This document shows, piece by piece, positions 44,633 through 53,906 of a stretch of DNA of 64,000 nucleotides. A program made the translations under genes and the position numbers. Location of the stretch: NCBI RefSeq assembly GCF_021554725.1, contig NZ_JAIZDP010000005.1, positions 168,506 through 232,505 of the forward strand. Reading direction: 5' to 3'. Each line of letters starts with the position of its first letter. The stretch's first letter is position 1. The notes under the pieces are model-generated. The model did no database searches. It was not told where the DNA came from and saw only the letters and a list, made by a program, of their open reading frames with translations. Source of the DNA: Sinomonas notoginsengisoli (GTDB taxonomy: Bacteria; Actinomycetota; Actinomycetes; Actinomycetales; Micrococcaceae).

Positions 44633-46276
44633 ATGGGAACCCGCGAAGCCCGCGCGGCGGAGGCGGTGAAACGCTCCCCGAGAAGGTCCCGCGACGCCTT
44701 CGCCGCCCTCGCCGGCGTGCTTGCGGCAGGCGCGGGAGTCCTCGCCGGGGAAGTCAGTGCCGCCCTGCTGAGCCCCTCACTCAGCCCCGTCTCCGCGGTC
44801 GGCGGGGCCGTGGTCGACTTCGCCCCTGCCGCAGCCAAGGACTGGGCCATCCAGACGTTCGGCACCGGGGACAAGGCCTTCCTCGTGACCGTGATCGGGC
44901 TCGCCCTGGCGCTCCTGGGCGCCGCGGCGGGAGTGCTCGAGCTGCGCCGTGGGGGCCTCGGGGCCGCCCTCGCGGGTGCCGTTGGGCTTGTGGGCCTGGG
45001 GGCCGTCGCCACGCGGTCCCTCTCATCGCCGGCGGCATGGGCATCCGCGCTCCTGGCCGGGATCGTCGCCATGTCGCTCGTACGGTGGCTGATCGGGCGG
45101 CTGCGCCGCGAGGCGACCATGCCGGGCGACATGGACGAGCGCGACGCCGCGCGCTCCCCGGCACGCGTGACGTCACCGGGGCCGGTGGGCTCGGGGTCCG
45201 GCGCCTTGGCGCGCCGCGGCTTCCTGCGCGCCCTGACCGGGACGGCAGCCGCGGTGGCGCTGGGAGCCGTCGTGGCCGGCGTCATGCGGGGCACCGCGCT
45301 CGCGGCGAGCGCCGCGCGGGAAGCACTCCGCTTCCCGGCCCCCAAGGACCCCGCCCCGCCGATTCCCGATGGCGTCGAGGTCGCGGCGCCGGGCGTCTCC
45401 CCACTCGTGACGCCCAACGCGGACTTCTACCGGATCGACACGGCGTTCGTGGTGCCCTCAGTCGATCCGAACGGCTGGCATCTGGATGTGACGGGCATGG
45501 TTGAGCAGCCCGTGCGGATCACGTGGGCGGAACTCCTCGCCCAGCCCCTGGTCGAGCGGTACGTGACGCTCACGTGCGTGTCCAATGAGGTGGGGGGGAA
45601 TCTGGTGGGCAACGCCCGCTGGCTCGGCTGGCCGATCCGCGAGCTCCTCGCCCGGGCGCGGCCGCGGGCCGGGGCGGACATGGTGCTCTCCCGCAGCGTC
45701 GACGGCTTCACGGCGGGCACCCCGCTCGATGCGCTCACGGATCCGGCCCGCGACGCCCTCCTGGCCGTGGCGATGAACGGCGAGCCGCTCCCGCCGGAGC
45801 ACGGCTTCCCCGTGCGCCTCGTGGTGCCGGGCCTCTACGGATACGTATCCGCCACCAAGTGGGTCACCGAGCTCAAAGTGACGACCTTCGCCGCGGACAA
45901 GGCCTATTGGAGCACCCGGGGATGGAGCGAGAAGGGGCCCATCAAGACCGCCTCGCGCATCGACGTGCCCCGACGCGGCACTCGGGTTCCGGCAGGCGAT
46001 GTCACCGTGGCCGGAGTGGCGTGGGCCCAGCATCGCGGGATCTCGCGCGTCGAGGTGCGGGTGGACGACGGCGCGTGGTCGCCCGCCCGACTCGGCGCCG
46101 GGATCTCCCGGGATACTTGGTATCAATGGGCCGCCTCCGTCCGGCTCGCGGGTGGCCATCACCGGATCGCGGTCCGGGCCGTTGACGGCGATGGCCAAAT
46201 CCAGAGCGCGGACACGACGCCGCCTGCCCCCGACGGGGCAACCGGGTACGACACCATCGACGTGGAGGCCACATGA
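44633..46276 (+). CDS. Membrane-anchored molybdopterin-dependent oxidoreductase (sulfite oxidase family)
   Basis: 547 residues from ATG 44633. About four membrane helices at the N-terminus (FAALAGVLAAGAGVLAGEV to SALLAGIVAMSLVRWLIG), a further hydrophobic segment near residues 200-225 (RRGFLRALTGTAAAVALGAVVAGV, twin-Arg-like RRGFL), then the Moco domain and an Ig-like dimer domain. Cys315 in TLTCVSNEVGGNLVGNARW is the molybdenum ligand. The electron acceptor is not encoded nearby. Similar actinobacterial proteins are annotated as YedY/sulfite oxidase-like; substrate unknown. First of a run of overlapping Moco genes. Confidence 0.9.
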   Translation: MGTREARAAEAVKRSPRRSRDAFAALAGVLAAGAGVLAGEVSAALLSPSLSPVSAVGGAVVDFAPAAAKDWAIQTFGTGDKAFLVTVIGLALALLGAAAGVLELRRGGLGAALAGAVGLVGLGAVATRSLSSPAAWASALLAGIVAMSLVRWLIGRLRREATMPGDMDERDAARSPARVTSPGPVGSGSGALARRGFLRALTGTAAAVALGAVVAGVMRGTALAASAAREALRFPAPKDPAPPIPDGVEVAAPGVSPLVTPNADFYRIDTAFVVPSVDPNGWHLDVTGMVEQPVRITWAELLAQPLVERYVTLTCVSNEVGGNLVGNARWLGWPIRELLARARPRAGADMVLSRSVDGFTAGTPLDALTDPARDALLAVAMNGEPLPPEHGFPVRLVVPGLYGYVSATKWVTELKVTTFAADKAYWSTRGWSEKGPIKTASRIDVPRRGTRVPAGDVTVAGVAWAQHRGISRVEVRVDDGAWSPARLGAGISRDTWYQWAASVRLAGGHHRIAVRAVDGDGQIQSADTTPPAPDGATGYDTIDVEAT

Positions 46277-47571
46277 GAGAAGCCGCGACCCCCGAGGCGC
46301 ACCCGCATGCACACGCCCACGTCGGAGAACGTCGCGGTGTCTCCGAGCACCGTGCGCGCTTGGCCGAGCTGCTCGCACCCCTCGCCGCACGTCCCGCCGA
46401 GGAGTGGCCGCTGCGGGATGCCCTCGGCACGGCGCTCGCGGCGGACCTCGTTGCCCCCATGAGCCTTCCCCCGTTCGACAACTCCCAGATGGACGGCTTC
46501 GCGGTCTGCTCGGCGGACTTCTCCGGCGGCCTCGACGGTGCACCCGGCCATCTCGGCCCAGGGCTGCAGGAGTTCAGGGTAGCGGCGGCGATTCCGGCGG
46601 GGACCGTGCCGAGGCGCCTCACGTCCGGGCATGCCGCGCCCATCATGACGGGCGCCGTCATGCCCGCCGGCGCAGACGCAGTCGTCCCCGTCGAGCGTGC
46701 TGTTCCGTCCGGATTCCCGGAGGAGGGCGGCACAGTGGCCCTTCCTCCGGTAGGGGCGGGCACCTACGTGCGGCCAGCCGCCAGCGATGTGGAGGCAGGC
46801 GCCGTCGTGCTTCGATCCGGCACGCCGCTGGGCGCCCCGCAGATCGGACTGGCCGCGGGGCTCGGGCTCGAAACGGTACCGGTGCGGCCGCCCCTGCGCG
46901 TGGTGCTGGTCAGCACGGGCGCCGAGCTTGCTCCGCCGGGCGTGCCGCTTCGGCCCGGCCAGATCTACGACGCCAATGGCACACTGCTCGGTGCCGCGCT
47001 GCGTGAAGCCGGTCTCGTGGCCGTCAACGTCGTAGTGCGCAGCGACAAGCCCTCCGAGCTGCGCAATGAGCTCGAAGCCCTGGCCAGCCTGGGCGAGAAC
47101 CACCGGCCCGATCTCGTCGTCACCACAGGGGGCGTCTCGAAGGGCGCCTTCGAGGCGACCAAGCTCGCCCTCGAGGGGCACGAGGTCGAGTTCGTCCACC
47201 TCGCGATGCAGCCAGGCGGGCCTCAGGGCCTCGGCAGCTTCTCCGGCGTCCCCATTGTGGCCTTTCCCGGGAACCCCGTGAGCTGCTGGGTCTCGTGGGA
47301 GGTCCTCCTCCGCCCCGTCCTCGCCGGGCTCCTGGGAGCGCCGACTGCCAGACGCCGGGTGCGCGCAGCGCTCGCCGAGCCGCTCGAATCCCCGGCCGGA
47401 AAGCTCCAGGTGCGCCGCGCCCGTCTCAGGGCCGACGGCGTCGTAGAGCTCGTGGGCGGCCCAGACTCGCACCTTCTCGGCGCCCTCGCGGCGTCAGACG
47501 CGCTGGTCATGGTCCCCGAGGATGCTGCACGGCTCCCCGCCGGTGCCGACGTGGAAGTATGGCTCCTGTGA
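46273..47571 (+). CDS. moeA: Molybdopterin molybdenumtransferase MoeA
   Basis: 432 residues. [13 protein letters not shown] at the N-terminus, [51 protein letters not shown] and [22 protein letters not shown] (here [18 protein letters not shown]) motifs are all present. It inserts molybdate into adenylated molybdopterin. An extra His-rich N-terminus ([10 protein letters not shown]) precedes. The start overlaps the oxidoreductase stop (ATGA). Confidence 0.96.
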   Translation: MREAATPEAHPHAHAHVGERRGVSEHRARLAELLAPLAARPAEEWPLRDALGTALAADLVAPMSLPPFDNSQMDGFAVCSADFSGGLDGAPGHLGPGLQEFRVAAAIPAGTVPRRLTSGHAAPIMTGAVMPAGADAVVPVERAVPSGFPEEGGTVALPPVGAGTYVRPAASDVEAGAVVLRSGTPLGAPQIGLAAGLGLETVPVRPPLRVVLVSTGAELAPPGVPLRPGQIYDANGTLLGAALREAGLVAVNVVVRSDKPSELRNELEALASLGENHRPDLVVTTGGVSKGAFEATKLALEGHEVEFVHLAMQPGGPQGLGSFSGVPIVAFPGNPVSCWVSWEVLLRPVLAGLLGAPTARRRVRAALAEPLESPAGKLQVRRARLRADGVVELVGGPDSHLLGALAASDALVMVPEDAARLPAGADVEVWLL

Positions 47572-48086
47572 ACGAGACCACGCAGAACCCGCTGGACCCG
47601 GGGACATCCGGCCGTCTCACCCATGTGCGCGCGGACGGGAGCGCCCACATGGTCGACGTGAGCAGCAAGCAGGAGACCACCCGCGAAGCCACCGCGCAGG
47701 CCGTCCTGGCGACCACCCGCGAGGTGATGTCCCTGCTTGCCACCGGCGGGCTGCCCAAGGGCGACGCGCTGGCGGTCGCCCGCGTTGCCGGGATCATGGC
47801 AGCGAAGAGGACCCCCGAGCTCATCCCGCTGTGCCACCCGCTCCCGATCGCGAAGGTGACGGTCGACTTCGAGCTTGGCGCGGCTTCGGTCACCGTGATC
47901 GCGACCGTGAAGACCCGGGGTGTGACAGGGGTCGAGATGGAGGCCCTCACCGCGGCGTCCGTCGCGGCTCTCGGGGTGTATGACATGGTTAAGGCCGTCG
48001 ACAACCATGCGGTCATCTCGGACATCAAGGTCCTGGCGAAGTCCGGGGGCAAGAGCGGCGACTGGGCGCTGGGGGAGGGCCGGTGA
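47559..48086 (+). CDS. moaC: Cyclic pyranopterin monophosphate synthase MoaC
   Basis: 175 residues from ATG 47559, or 172 from GTG 47568, which overlaps the moeA stop as GTGA; both are usable. Motifs [81 protein letters not shown]. It makes cPMP after MoaA. The stop overlaps the next GTG (GTGA). Confidence 0.95.
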   Translation: MAPVNETTQNPLDPGTSGRLTHVRADGSAHMVDVSSKQETTREATAQAVLATTREVMSLLATGGLPKGDALAVARVAGIMAAKRTPELIPLCHPLPIAKVTVDFELGAASVTVIATVKTRGVTGVEMEALTAASVAALGVYDMVKAVDNHAVISDIKVLAKSGGKSGDWALGEGR

Positions 48087-48556
48087 GGCGCGCGGGCATT
48101 GTGATCGCGTCGACCAGGGCGGCCACGGGCGTGTACGAGGACCGTACCGGACCCGTCATTGCGGATTGGCTGGCAGAGCACGGATTCGATGTCGTCCCGG
48201 CCGCCGTGGTGCCCGACGGACCGAGTGTCGGGGCCGCGCTCCGTGCCCTCTTGGCCCTCGAACCGGCGGTGATCGTCACGAGCGGGGGCACCGGCCTCAG
48301 CCCCACCGATCTGACACCGGAGGAGACGAGGCCCCTGCTGGACAGGGAGGTACCCGGGATCATGGAGGCCATCCGGGCGGCGGGAGCCGCCAAGACGCCA
48401 CTGGCGGCGCTCTCCCGGGGGCATGCGGGCCTCGCCGGGAACACCTTCGTGGTCAACCTGCCGGGCTCGCCGTCCGGGGTCATGGATGGGCTGTCGGTCT
48501 TGGACCCGCTCGTCGGGCACGTGTGCGATCAGGTGGAGGGCAGGTATGGGCACTGA
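48083..48556 (+). CDS. mog: Molybdopterin adenylyltransferase (MogA/MoaB type)
   Basis: 157 residues, GTG start on the moaC stop. [19 protein letters not shown] and [40 protein letters not shown] are the MPT-binding motifs of the MogA/MoaB fold. It adenylates molybdopterin for MoeA. Overlaps moaE by 11 bases. Confidence 0.94.
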   Translation: MRRAGIVIASTRAATGVYEDRTGPVIADWLAEHGFDVVPAAVVPDGPSVGAALRALLALEPAVIVTSGGTGLSPTDLTPEETRPLLDREVPGIMEAIRAAGAAKTPLAALSRGHAGLAGNTFVVNLPGSPSGVMDGLSVLDPLVGHVCDQVEGRYGH

Positions 48557-49079
48557 GCCAGAGCTTCGCGGCGTCAGGGAAGACGACGGGGCGGCAGGGG
48601 TGCTGAGCACGGCCGCGCAGGGCGCGGGTACCGTCGTGGTGGTCCTCGCCGCAGTCTCCCTCGAACCTCTCGACGAGGCGGCCGCGCGGCGCGCTGTCGA
48701 TGCGCCGGACGCGGGCGCCGTCGTACTCTTCTCCGGCGTGGTGCGGGACCACGACGAGGGACGGGGTGTGACGCGCCTTTCCTATACCGCGCATCCCACA
48801 GCGGAGGGCACTCTCCGTGCCGTGGTCGGCGCGGTCATCCGTGAGCACTCGCAGGCCCACGGCTCGCCAGAGCGCGCAATGCGTGTGTGGATCGCCCACC
48901 GCATCGGGGAGCTCGCAGTCGGCGACGCCGCGTTCGTGTGCGCCGTCTCCGCGGCCCACCGCGGCGAGGCTTTCCGGCTCTGTTCCGACCTCGTGGACCG
49001 GGTCAAGGCCGAGGTGCCGATCTGGAAGGAGCAGTTCTTCGACGGTGGCGGGAGCGAGTGGGTGGCTGCGCTGGGCTGA
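48546..49079 (+). CDS. moaE: Molybdopterin synthase catalytic subunit MoaE
   Basis: 177 residues from ATG 48546, inside the end of mog. Core: GAVVLFSGVVRDHDEGRGVTRLSYTAHPTAEG, WIAHRIGELAVGDAAFVCAVSAAHRGEAF and the catalytic Lys stretch VKAEVPIWKEQFFDGG. Pairs with MoaD. An N-terminal extension of about 30 residues is not usual for MoaE. Last gene of the Moco run. Confidence 0.94.
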   Translation: MGTEPELRGVREDDGAAGVLSTAAQGAGTVVVVLAAVSLEPLDEAAARRAVDAPDAGAVVLFSGVVRDHDEGRGVTRLSYTAHPTAEGTLRAVVGAVIREHSQAHGSPERAMRVWIAHRIGELAVGDAAFVCAVSAAHRGEAFRLCSDLVDRVKAEVPIWKEQFFDGGGSEWVAALG

Positions 49080-49104
49080 GTTCTGCTGGGCTAGGCTTGG
49101 GCGC

Positions 49105-49863
49105 ATGGCAGAACGACTTCCCGTGGCAGTGCTGGGCGCGAATGGGCGCATGGGTTCCGAGGCAGTCAGGGCAGTCAACGCGGCTGAGGACATGGAGGTC
49201 GTCGCAGCGCTCGGGCGAGGGGACTCGCTCGAGGACCTCATCGATTCCGGTGCACGGTACCTCGTGGACCTCACCGTGCCGGATTCGACCGAGGCCAACG
49301 TCCGCTTCGCGGTCGAGCACGGGCTGCATGCAGTCGTCGGGACGACCGGATGGGACGCAAGGCGTCTCGAGTCCCTCGGCACCCTGCTGTCCGAGTATCC
49401 GGAGACGGGAGTGCTCATCGCGCCCAACTTCGCGCTCGGTTCCGTGCTCGCCTCGGCGTTCGCCGCGAAGGCCGCGCGCTACTTCGAGTCCGTCGAGGTC
49501 ATTGAGCTCCACCACCCGGAGAAGGTGGACGCGCCCTCCGGCACCGCCGTCCGCACGGCCCAGCTCATCTCGGCCTCCCGCGCCGACGCCGGCGTCGGTG
49601 CCTCCCCGGACGCGACGGCGAAGCAGCTCGACGGCGCACGGGGTGCAGACGTCGATGGCGTGCGCGTCCATGCGGTACGGCTGAGGGGCCTCGTCGCCCA
49701 CCAGGAGGTTCTCCTCGGCGCTGTCGGCGAGCAGCTCACCATCCGGCACGACTCGTTCGACCGGGCGTCCTTCATGCCGGGCGTGCTCTTGGGCCTGCGC
49801 GAGGTGGCCGCACACCCCGGGCTCACCGTCGGCCTCGACGGCTACCTGGACCTCGGGCTGTGA
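49105..49863 (+). CDS. dapB: 4-hydroxy-tetrahydrodipicolinate reductase
   Basis: 252 residues. N-terminal nucleotide fold VAVLGANGRMGSEAV, then VVGTTGWD and the substrate motif IELHHPEKVDAPSGTA. It reduces the DapA product in lysine and meso-diaminopimelate synthesis. TAGGCT at 49092-49097 ends seven bases before the ATG, so a leaderless mRNA is likely. The stop overlaps the next gene (GTGA). Confidence 0.96.
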   Translation: MAERLPVAVLGANGRMGSEAVRAVNAAEDMEVVAALGRGDSLEDLIDSGARYLVDLTVPDSTEANVRFAVEHGLHAVVGTTGWDARRLESLGTLLSEYPETGVLIAPNFALGSVLASAFAAKAARYFESVEVIELHHPEKVDAPSGTAVRTAQLISASRADAGVGASPDATAKQLDGARGADVDGVRVHAVRLRGLVAHQEVLLGAVGEQLTIRHDSFDRASFMPGVLLGLREVAAHPGLTVGLDGYLDLGL

Positions 49864-50354
49864 GCGCCGTGGACTCATCGCGTCAGGCAGGCGCGTGGGC
49901 CTGGGTGAAGGCAAACAAGGTCAAGATCGGTGTCGCCGCCGTGACGCTCCTCCTTGTCTTCTACCTCGTTGTCACGTTCGACCGTGCCCGGATCCTCATG
50001 ATGGACCCGCAGCCGGTCGCGAAGGCCATCGGCGCCGGATACCTCGTGCTGCCGATCGTCGGAGCCTGGGCGCTCGTGCGGGAGCTGTCCTTCGGAGCGC
50101 GCCTCGAACGAATGGGCAGGGAGCTAGCGGCCGAGGGCGGCCTGCCCGAGGACACCCTGCCCCGCACGCCGGGCGGCCGGATCGTCCGCTCCGCGGCAGA
50201 CGCCGACTTCGGCGTCTACCGCACGGACGCTGAGGCGGCCCCGGAGGACTGGAGGTCGTGGTACCGCCTGGGCCTCGCTTACGACGCGTCGGGAGACCGC
50301 AGGCAGGCCCGCGCCGCCATGCGCAGGGCGATCGCCCTCCACCGGGGCCAATAG
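49860..50354 (+). CDS. Membrane protein with TPR-like C-terminus, unknown function
   Basis: 164 residues, GTG start on the dapB stop. Two hydrophobic segments (KIGVAAVTLLLVFYLVVTF, AIGAGYLVLPIVGAWALV) then a cytoplasmic part ending in a single TPR-like pair (WRSWYRLGLAYDASGDRRQARAAMRRAIAL). Conserved downstream of dapB in Arthrobacter relatives as I recall; role unknown. Confidence 0.82.
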   Translation: MSAVDSSRQAGAWAWVKANKVKIGVAAVTLLLVFYLVVTFDRARILMMDPQPVAKAIGAGYLVLPIVGAWALVRELSFGARLERMGRELAAEGGLPEDTLPRTPGGRIVRSAADADFGVYRTDAEAAPEDWRSWYRLGLAYDASGDRRQARAAMRRAIALHRGQ

Positions 50355-50385
50355 CGGGATTCGCGGGCCGAGCAGCCCCTGGACA

Positions 50386-51618
50386 TCAGCGTCTGGCCGT
50401 GGTCCTCCGCCCTGCAAGCCCGAGCCGGTACGCCGCATGCCCTGCCGCCTCGAGTGGCCCGCGCCGGCCATTGGACCTGATGAAGAGCCCGATCGCGAGC
50501 GCGGCCGCGACGTGCATCGCGAGCAGAGCCTCTCTCGTGAGCGACACTGGCGTCAGGGCTGGCTCCGACAGCGCCCAGACATGGACGGTGTACAGCGTGA
50601 GCGTCATGGCCCCGGCACCGGCGAGCGGCGCCAAGAGCCCGCTGCGGGACAGCGGGCCGATCCGCGCCAGGAGGAGGAAACCGCCGACTGCTGCCGCGGA
50701 CGTCCCCGAGGTGTGCACGAGGTCGAGGGTGGTCCCGGCGTGTGGAGCCGCTGTCGTGAGCCACCACCAGGTTCCCGTCTGCTCGACTCCGGTCAGGTTG
50801 GCCTCGAGCATGGCGCGCAGCGGCCACACTCTTGCCTGCTCGGTCGCGAGGATGGCGTTGATCCCGCCCAAGGGGACAAGGAACGCCCAGGCCGTGGCTT
50901 TGGCGACGATGGCGGCGGCCAGGCCGCCCGCGACAAGACCCGCCTGGGTTACCGCGTGCGTCAGATCGGCCCGGCCGATCCACAGGCCCACGAGGAGATA
51001 GCCGAACCACTGCAGGACGGGGTAGTACCCGGTCACCGCGAGGTCTGCGAGCAGCCGATCCGGTGCGGCGACGTCCGTCCACACGGGATTGTGGCCCAGC
51101 CTCAGCTGGGGGTCGGCAGCTAGCAGGGATGGCCGGATCAGGTACGCAGCGACAGGGGAGAGCAACAGCCAGGCGGCAGCGAGCAGACCCACTGTCTGGC
51201 GCCGGAGCCCCAGCACAGGCAGTGCACACCAGAAGAGCACGGCGTACTGGACCAGGATCACAGCGACACTGACCTGCACGAGCCCGAGAGTGAGGCCGAC
51301 GGCGGCAATCACTCCCGCGCGCAACGCAAGGCCCAGCCGATTCCGCACGGCGGGGATCCGTCCGAGCGTGAGGGAAATTCCGGCGAGTACAGCGAAGAGC
51401 GCTGCCGAGCGCCCCGAGAAGGCCGTGCCGATCCAGGTGGCGGACCAACCTGTCGTGGCGGGATCCTGCTCGAAGGCAGGCAGGACGTGGGTGGCCATCA
51501 TCGTGAGAAGGGCAGCCCCTCGGGCCATGTCGATCCCCTCGAGACGCGCCCCGCCGCCCGGCAACGCGCGGGTGGTCCTGGACCCTCTTGCGTGAGGGGA
51601 TCCCTGCCGTCCGCCCAT
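50386..51618 (-). CDS. Heparan-alpha-glucosaminide N-acetyltransferase-like membrane acyltransferase
   Basis: 410 residues with ten or so membrane helices. N-terminal signature EGIDMARGAALLTMMATHVLPAF and FSGRSAALFAVLAGISLTLG resembles the DUF1624/DUF418 acyltransferase group; YTVHVWAL near the end fits DUF418. A transfer of an acyl group to a sugar or lipid at the cell surface is inferred from family only. Stands alone, convergent with the dapB unit. Confidence 0.83.
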   Translation of the reverse strand: MGGRQGSPHARGSRTTRALPGGGARLEGIDMARGAALLTMMATHVLPAFEQDPATTGWSATWIGTAFSGRSAALFAVLAGISLTLGRIPAVRNRLGLALRAGVIAAVGLTLGLVQVSVAVILVQYAVLFWCALPVLGLRRQTVGLLAAAWLLLSPVAAYLIRPSLLAADPQLRLGHNPVWTDVAAPDRLLADLAVTGYYPVLQWFGYLLVGLWIGRADLTHAVTQAGLVAGGLAAAIVAKATAWAFLVPLGGINAILATEQARVWPLRAMLEANLTGVEQTGTWWWLTTAAPHAGTTLDLVHTSGTSAAAVGGFLLLARIGPLSRSGLLAPLAGAGAMTLTLYTVHVWALSEPALTPVSLTREALLAMHVAAALAIGLFIRSNGRRGPLEAAGHAAYRLGLAGRRTTARR

Positions 51619-51688
51619 GGAAGCGATCGTCTCACGCCGTGCCCGGCGTTCGAATCACCCGCGCGCTTTCGTACATGCCTATTGCTAT

Positions 51689-51704
51689 TCGAATCTGTGT
51701 TCGA
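51689..51704 (+). promoter_or_regulatory. LexA (SOS) box in front of the DUF222-like gene
   Basis: TCGAATCTGTGTTCGA matches the actinobacterial consensus TCGAAC-N4-GTTCGA at 11 of 12 fixed positions. It ends five bases before ATG 51710, so LexA would cover the promoter and start. Confidence 0.75.
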
Positions 51705-51709
51705 TTAGC

Positions 51710-52132
51710 ATGGGTGCCATGAGAAGGGCGGACAATCGGGCGAACCCAGCGGCCACCGCGAAGCCCGCCACGCCCGAGCCAACGGCTTCCACCGCCACGT
51801 TCCTGTCCCACGGGGCGGTGGGACACCTCTCCCGGCAGCTGGTGGAGAGGATGGTGGGGCGGGACCCCTCGGTGCATGCGTGGCGCGCCGGGGGTCCGCT
51901 CCTGCCGGGAGAGCCGCCGCCGGGAGAACTGGCACGGAGGCTCTGTGAGACCGAGATCGCATTCCTCACCGCCGGGGAGCTCGAGGCCTACGTGAGCGCG
52001 TGCGCGAGCCTCAGAGGCTGGGCCGAGGCCCGCGAGGGCGCGGCCCGAACCGAGCTCGCCGCGCGCGATGCACACCACCCGGAGCACAGCAAGGACCGGG
52101 CGGCACGGCCTTCGCCAGCCCGTCGCCCATGA
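51710..52132 (+). CDS. Short DUF222 (13E12)-like protein without HNH domain
   Basis: 140 residues from ATG 51710 (or 137 from 51719). The region ARRLCETEIAFLTAGELEAYVSACASLRGWAEAREGAARTELAARDAHHP resembles the N-terminal DUF222 region of the 13E12/HNH endonuclease family. The C-terminal HNH nuclease part is absent and the next 49 bases lead straight into the nitrilase gene. It may be a truncated remnant or a stand-alone small protein. The SOS box suggests DNA-damage induction, as reported for 13E12 genes of M. tuberculosis. Resemblance is by eye only. Confidence 0.6.
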   Translation: MGAMRRADNRANPAATAKPATPEPTASTATFLSHGAVGHLSRQLVERMVGRDPSVHAWRAGGPLLPGEPPPGELARRLCETEIAFLTAGELEAYVSACASLRGWAEAREGAARTELAARDAHHPEHSKDRAARPSPARRP

Positions 52133-52181
52133 CGCTCACTGCACCGCCGGGCGGCGTGTGAGCGTGTCCTAGGATGGCCGT

Positions 52182-52937
52182 ATGTCCGCCGAGCTGACCG
52201 TCGCCGCCGTGCAGTCCGTGGCCTTTCCCGGCGGTCTCGAAGCGAACGTCGGCGAGCACGTGCGGCTCCTCGAAGACGCGGATGGCCACGGAGCCCGCCT
52301 CGCAGTGTTCCCCGAACTGTCACTGATCGGATACGACCTCCGCTTCCTGTCGGATGAGGCAAACTGGCTGACGAGTCCCTCCGCCCAGCTCGCAGAGCTT
52401 CAGGCGGCATGCGAGGACATGGGCATCGCGGCGGCAGTGGGAGCGGCGGTGCGCGAGCCGGACGGGACACCCCGGCTTGCGTCGGTCCTGGTCCGGCCGG
52501 GTGTCCCGTCGCTCATTGCGCCCAAGGTGCATCTGCACGGGCGGGAGAAGGAGCTCTTCGAGCCGGGCAGGAGGCCCACCGTCGTGGACATCGACGGCTG
52601 GAACGTAGCGCTCGCCGTCTGCTTCGACGTCGCCCACCCGGCACATGCGGCACAGGCCGCGGCCGCGGGCGCTGACCTCTACGCGGCGTCGGCCGTGTAC
52701 GTGGTGGGGGAGGAGCGGCGGCTCGACCTCCACTTCGGATCCCGCGCACTGGACAGCCGCTTCTTCACTCTCTTGGCCAACGCGGGTGGGGTGAGCGCCT
52801 TGGGACCGTCCTGCGGGCAGAGCGGTGTCTGGGGGCCGGATGGGCACCGGATGGCCTCGGCTGCGGGGACCGGGGCCGAGGTTGTGCCCGCAGTCCTGTT
52901 CCGCTCGGCGCTCGCACCCTACCGTGCCCCGTCCTGA
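52182..52937 (+). CDS. Carbon-nitrogen hydrolase (nitrilase superfamily)
   Basis: 251 residues. Catalytic triad Glu45 (VFPELSLIGYDL), Lys115 (IAPKVHLHGREKELFEPG) and Cys147 (LAVCFDVAHP). It hydrolyses an amide or nitrile; the short single-domain form and the GYDL motif fit omega-amidase/N-carbamoyl-type members but substrate is not determinable. TAGGAT at 52170-52175 ends six bases before the ATG. Confidence 0.9.
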   Translation: MSAELTVAAVQSVAFPGGLEANVGEHVRLLEDADGHGARLAVFPELSLIGYDLRFLSDEANWLTSPSAQLAELQAACEDMGIAAAVGAAVREPDGTPRLASVLVRPGVPSLIAPKVHLHGREKELFEPGRRPTVVDIDGWNVALAVCFDVAHPAHAAQAAAAGADLYAASAVYVVGEERRLDLHFGSRALDSRFFTLLANAGGVSALGPSCGQSGVWGPDGHRMASAAGTGAEVVPAVLFRSALAPYRAPS

Positions 52938-52981
52938 GCCGCGTTGCCCAAAGCGGCGGTGCACGCGGTAACGTTCTGTGC

Positions 52982-53893
52982 ATGGCTGACACTGAGACCC
53001 GCGCGCGCACGTTCGGCACCCTCCTGGCGGCAATGGTGACGCCGTTCACCCAGGACGGCGATGTCGATTACGACGCTGCGGGCGAGTTGGCGGCCAAGCT
53101 CGTCGATGACGGCTGCGATGGGTTAGTCGTCACGGGCACGACGGGTGAGACCTCGACCTTGACGGACGAGGAAAACCTGGGCATGTTCAAGGCCGTCCTC
53201 GAGGCAGTGGGCGGCCGGGCCAAGGTGATAGCCGGCACCGGCACCAACGACACCCGCCACTCGGTGAGCCTCTCACGGGGGGCCGCGGAGCTCGGGGTCG
53301 ACGGCCTCCTCCTCGTCACGCCGTACTACAACAAGCCGAGCCAGGCAGGCGTGCGCGCGCATTTCGAGACGGTCGCCTCCGCGACCGAGCTTCCGGTCAT
53401 GCTGTACGACATCCCGGGCCGCACGGGGATCCCGATCGAGACCGACACGATCCTGCGGCTCGCCGAGCACCCGAACATCGCCGGCCTCAAGGACGCCAAG
53501 GCCGATTTCGGCGCGGTCACCCGAGTGCTCACCAAGACCGACCTTGCCGTCTACTCGGGAGACGACGCGCTCACACTGCCTTGGATGGCAGCAGGTGCGC
53601 TCGGTGTCGTCTCTGTCACGGCGCACGTCGCCACGAAGCAGTTCAGGGCCCTCGTCGACGCCGCGCTCGCGGGAGACTTCGCGACGGCTCGCAGGATCCA
53701 CTTCGAGCTCGATCCCGTGATCCGCGGTGTCATGACCCGCGTGCAGGGCGCCGTGGCAACCAAGCAAGTTCTCAAGTGGCAGGGTGTCCTGCCCAACTCC
53801 GTGGTCCGGCTCCCCCTCGTGGAGCCCGGCGACGCGGAGCTTGCCCTCATCCGCAACGATCTGGCCGAAGCCGGAATGGACTTCGCCGCCTAG
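52982..53893 (+). CDS. dapA: 4-hydroxy-tetrahydrodipicolinate synthase
   Basis: 303 residues. VVTGTTGETSTLTDEE, LLLVTPYYNKPSQAGV with the catalytic Tyr, LYDIPGRTGIPIE, and the Schiff-base Lys170 in AGLKDAKADF. It condenses pyruvate with aspartate semialdehyde. TAACGT at 52969-52974 lies seven bases before the ATG. dapB lies 3 kb upstream. Followed after 13 bases by rnj, as in many actinobacteria. Confidence 0.97.
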   Translation: MADTETRARTFGTLLAAMVTPFTQDGDVDYDAAGELAAKLVDDGCDGLVVTGTTGETSTLTDEENLGMFKAVLEAVGGRAKVIAGTGTNDTRHSVSLSRGAAELGVDGLLLVTPYYNKPSQAGVRAHFETVASATELPVMLYDIPGRTGIPIETDTILRLAEHPNIAGLKDAKADFGAVTRVLTKTDLAVYSGDDALTLPWMAAGALGVVSVTAHVATKQFRALVDAALAGDFATARRIHFELDPVIRGVMTRVQGAVATKQVLKWQGVLPNSVVRLPLVEPGDAELALIRNDLAEAGMDFAA

Positions 53894-53906
53894 GAGCAGC
53901 ACCAGA

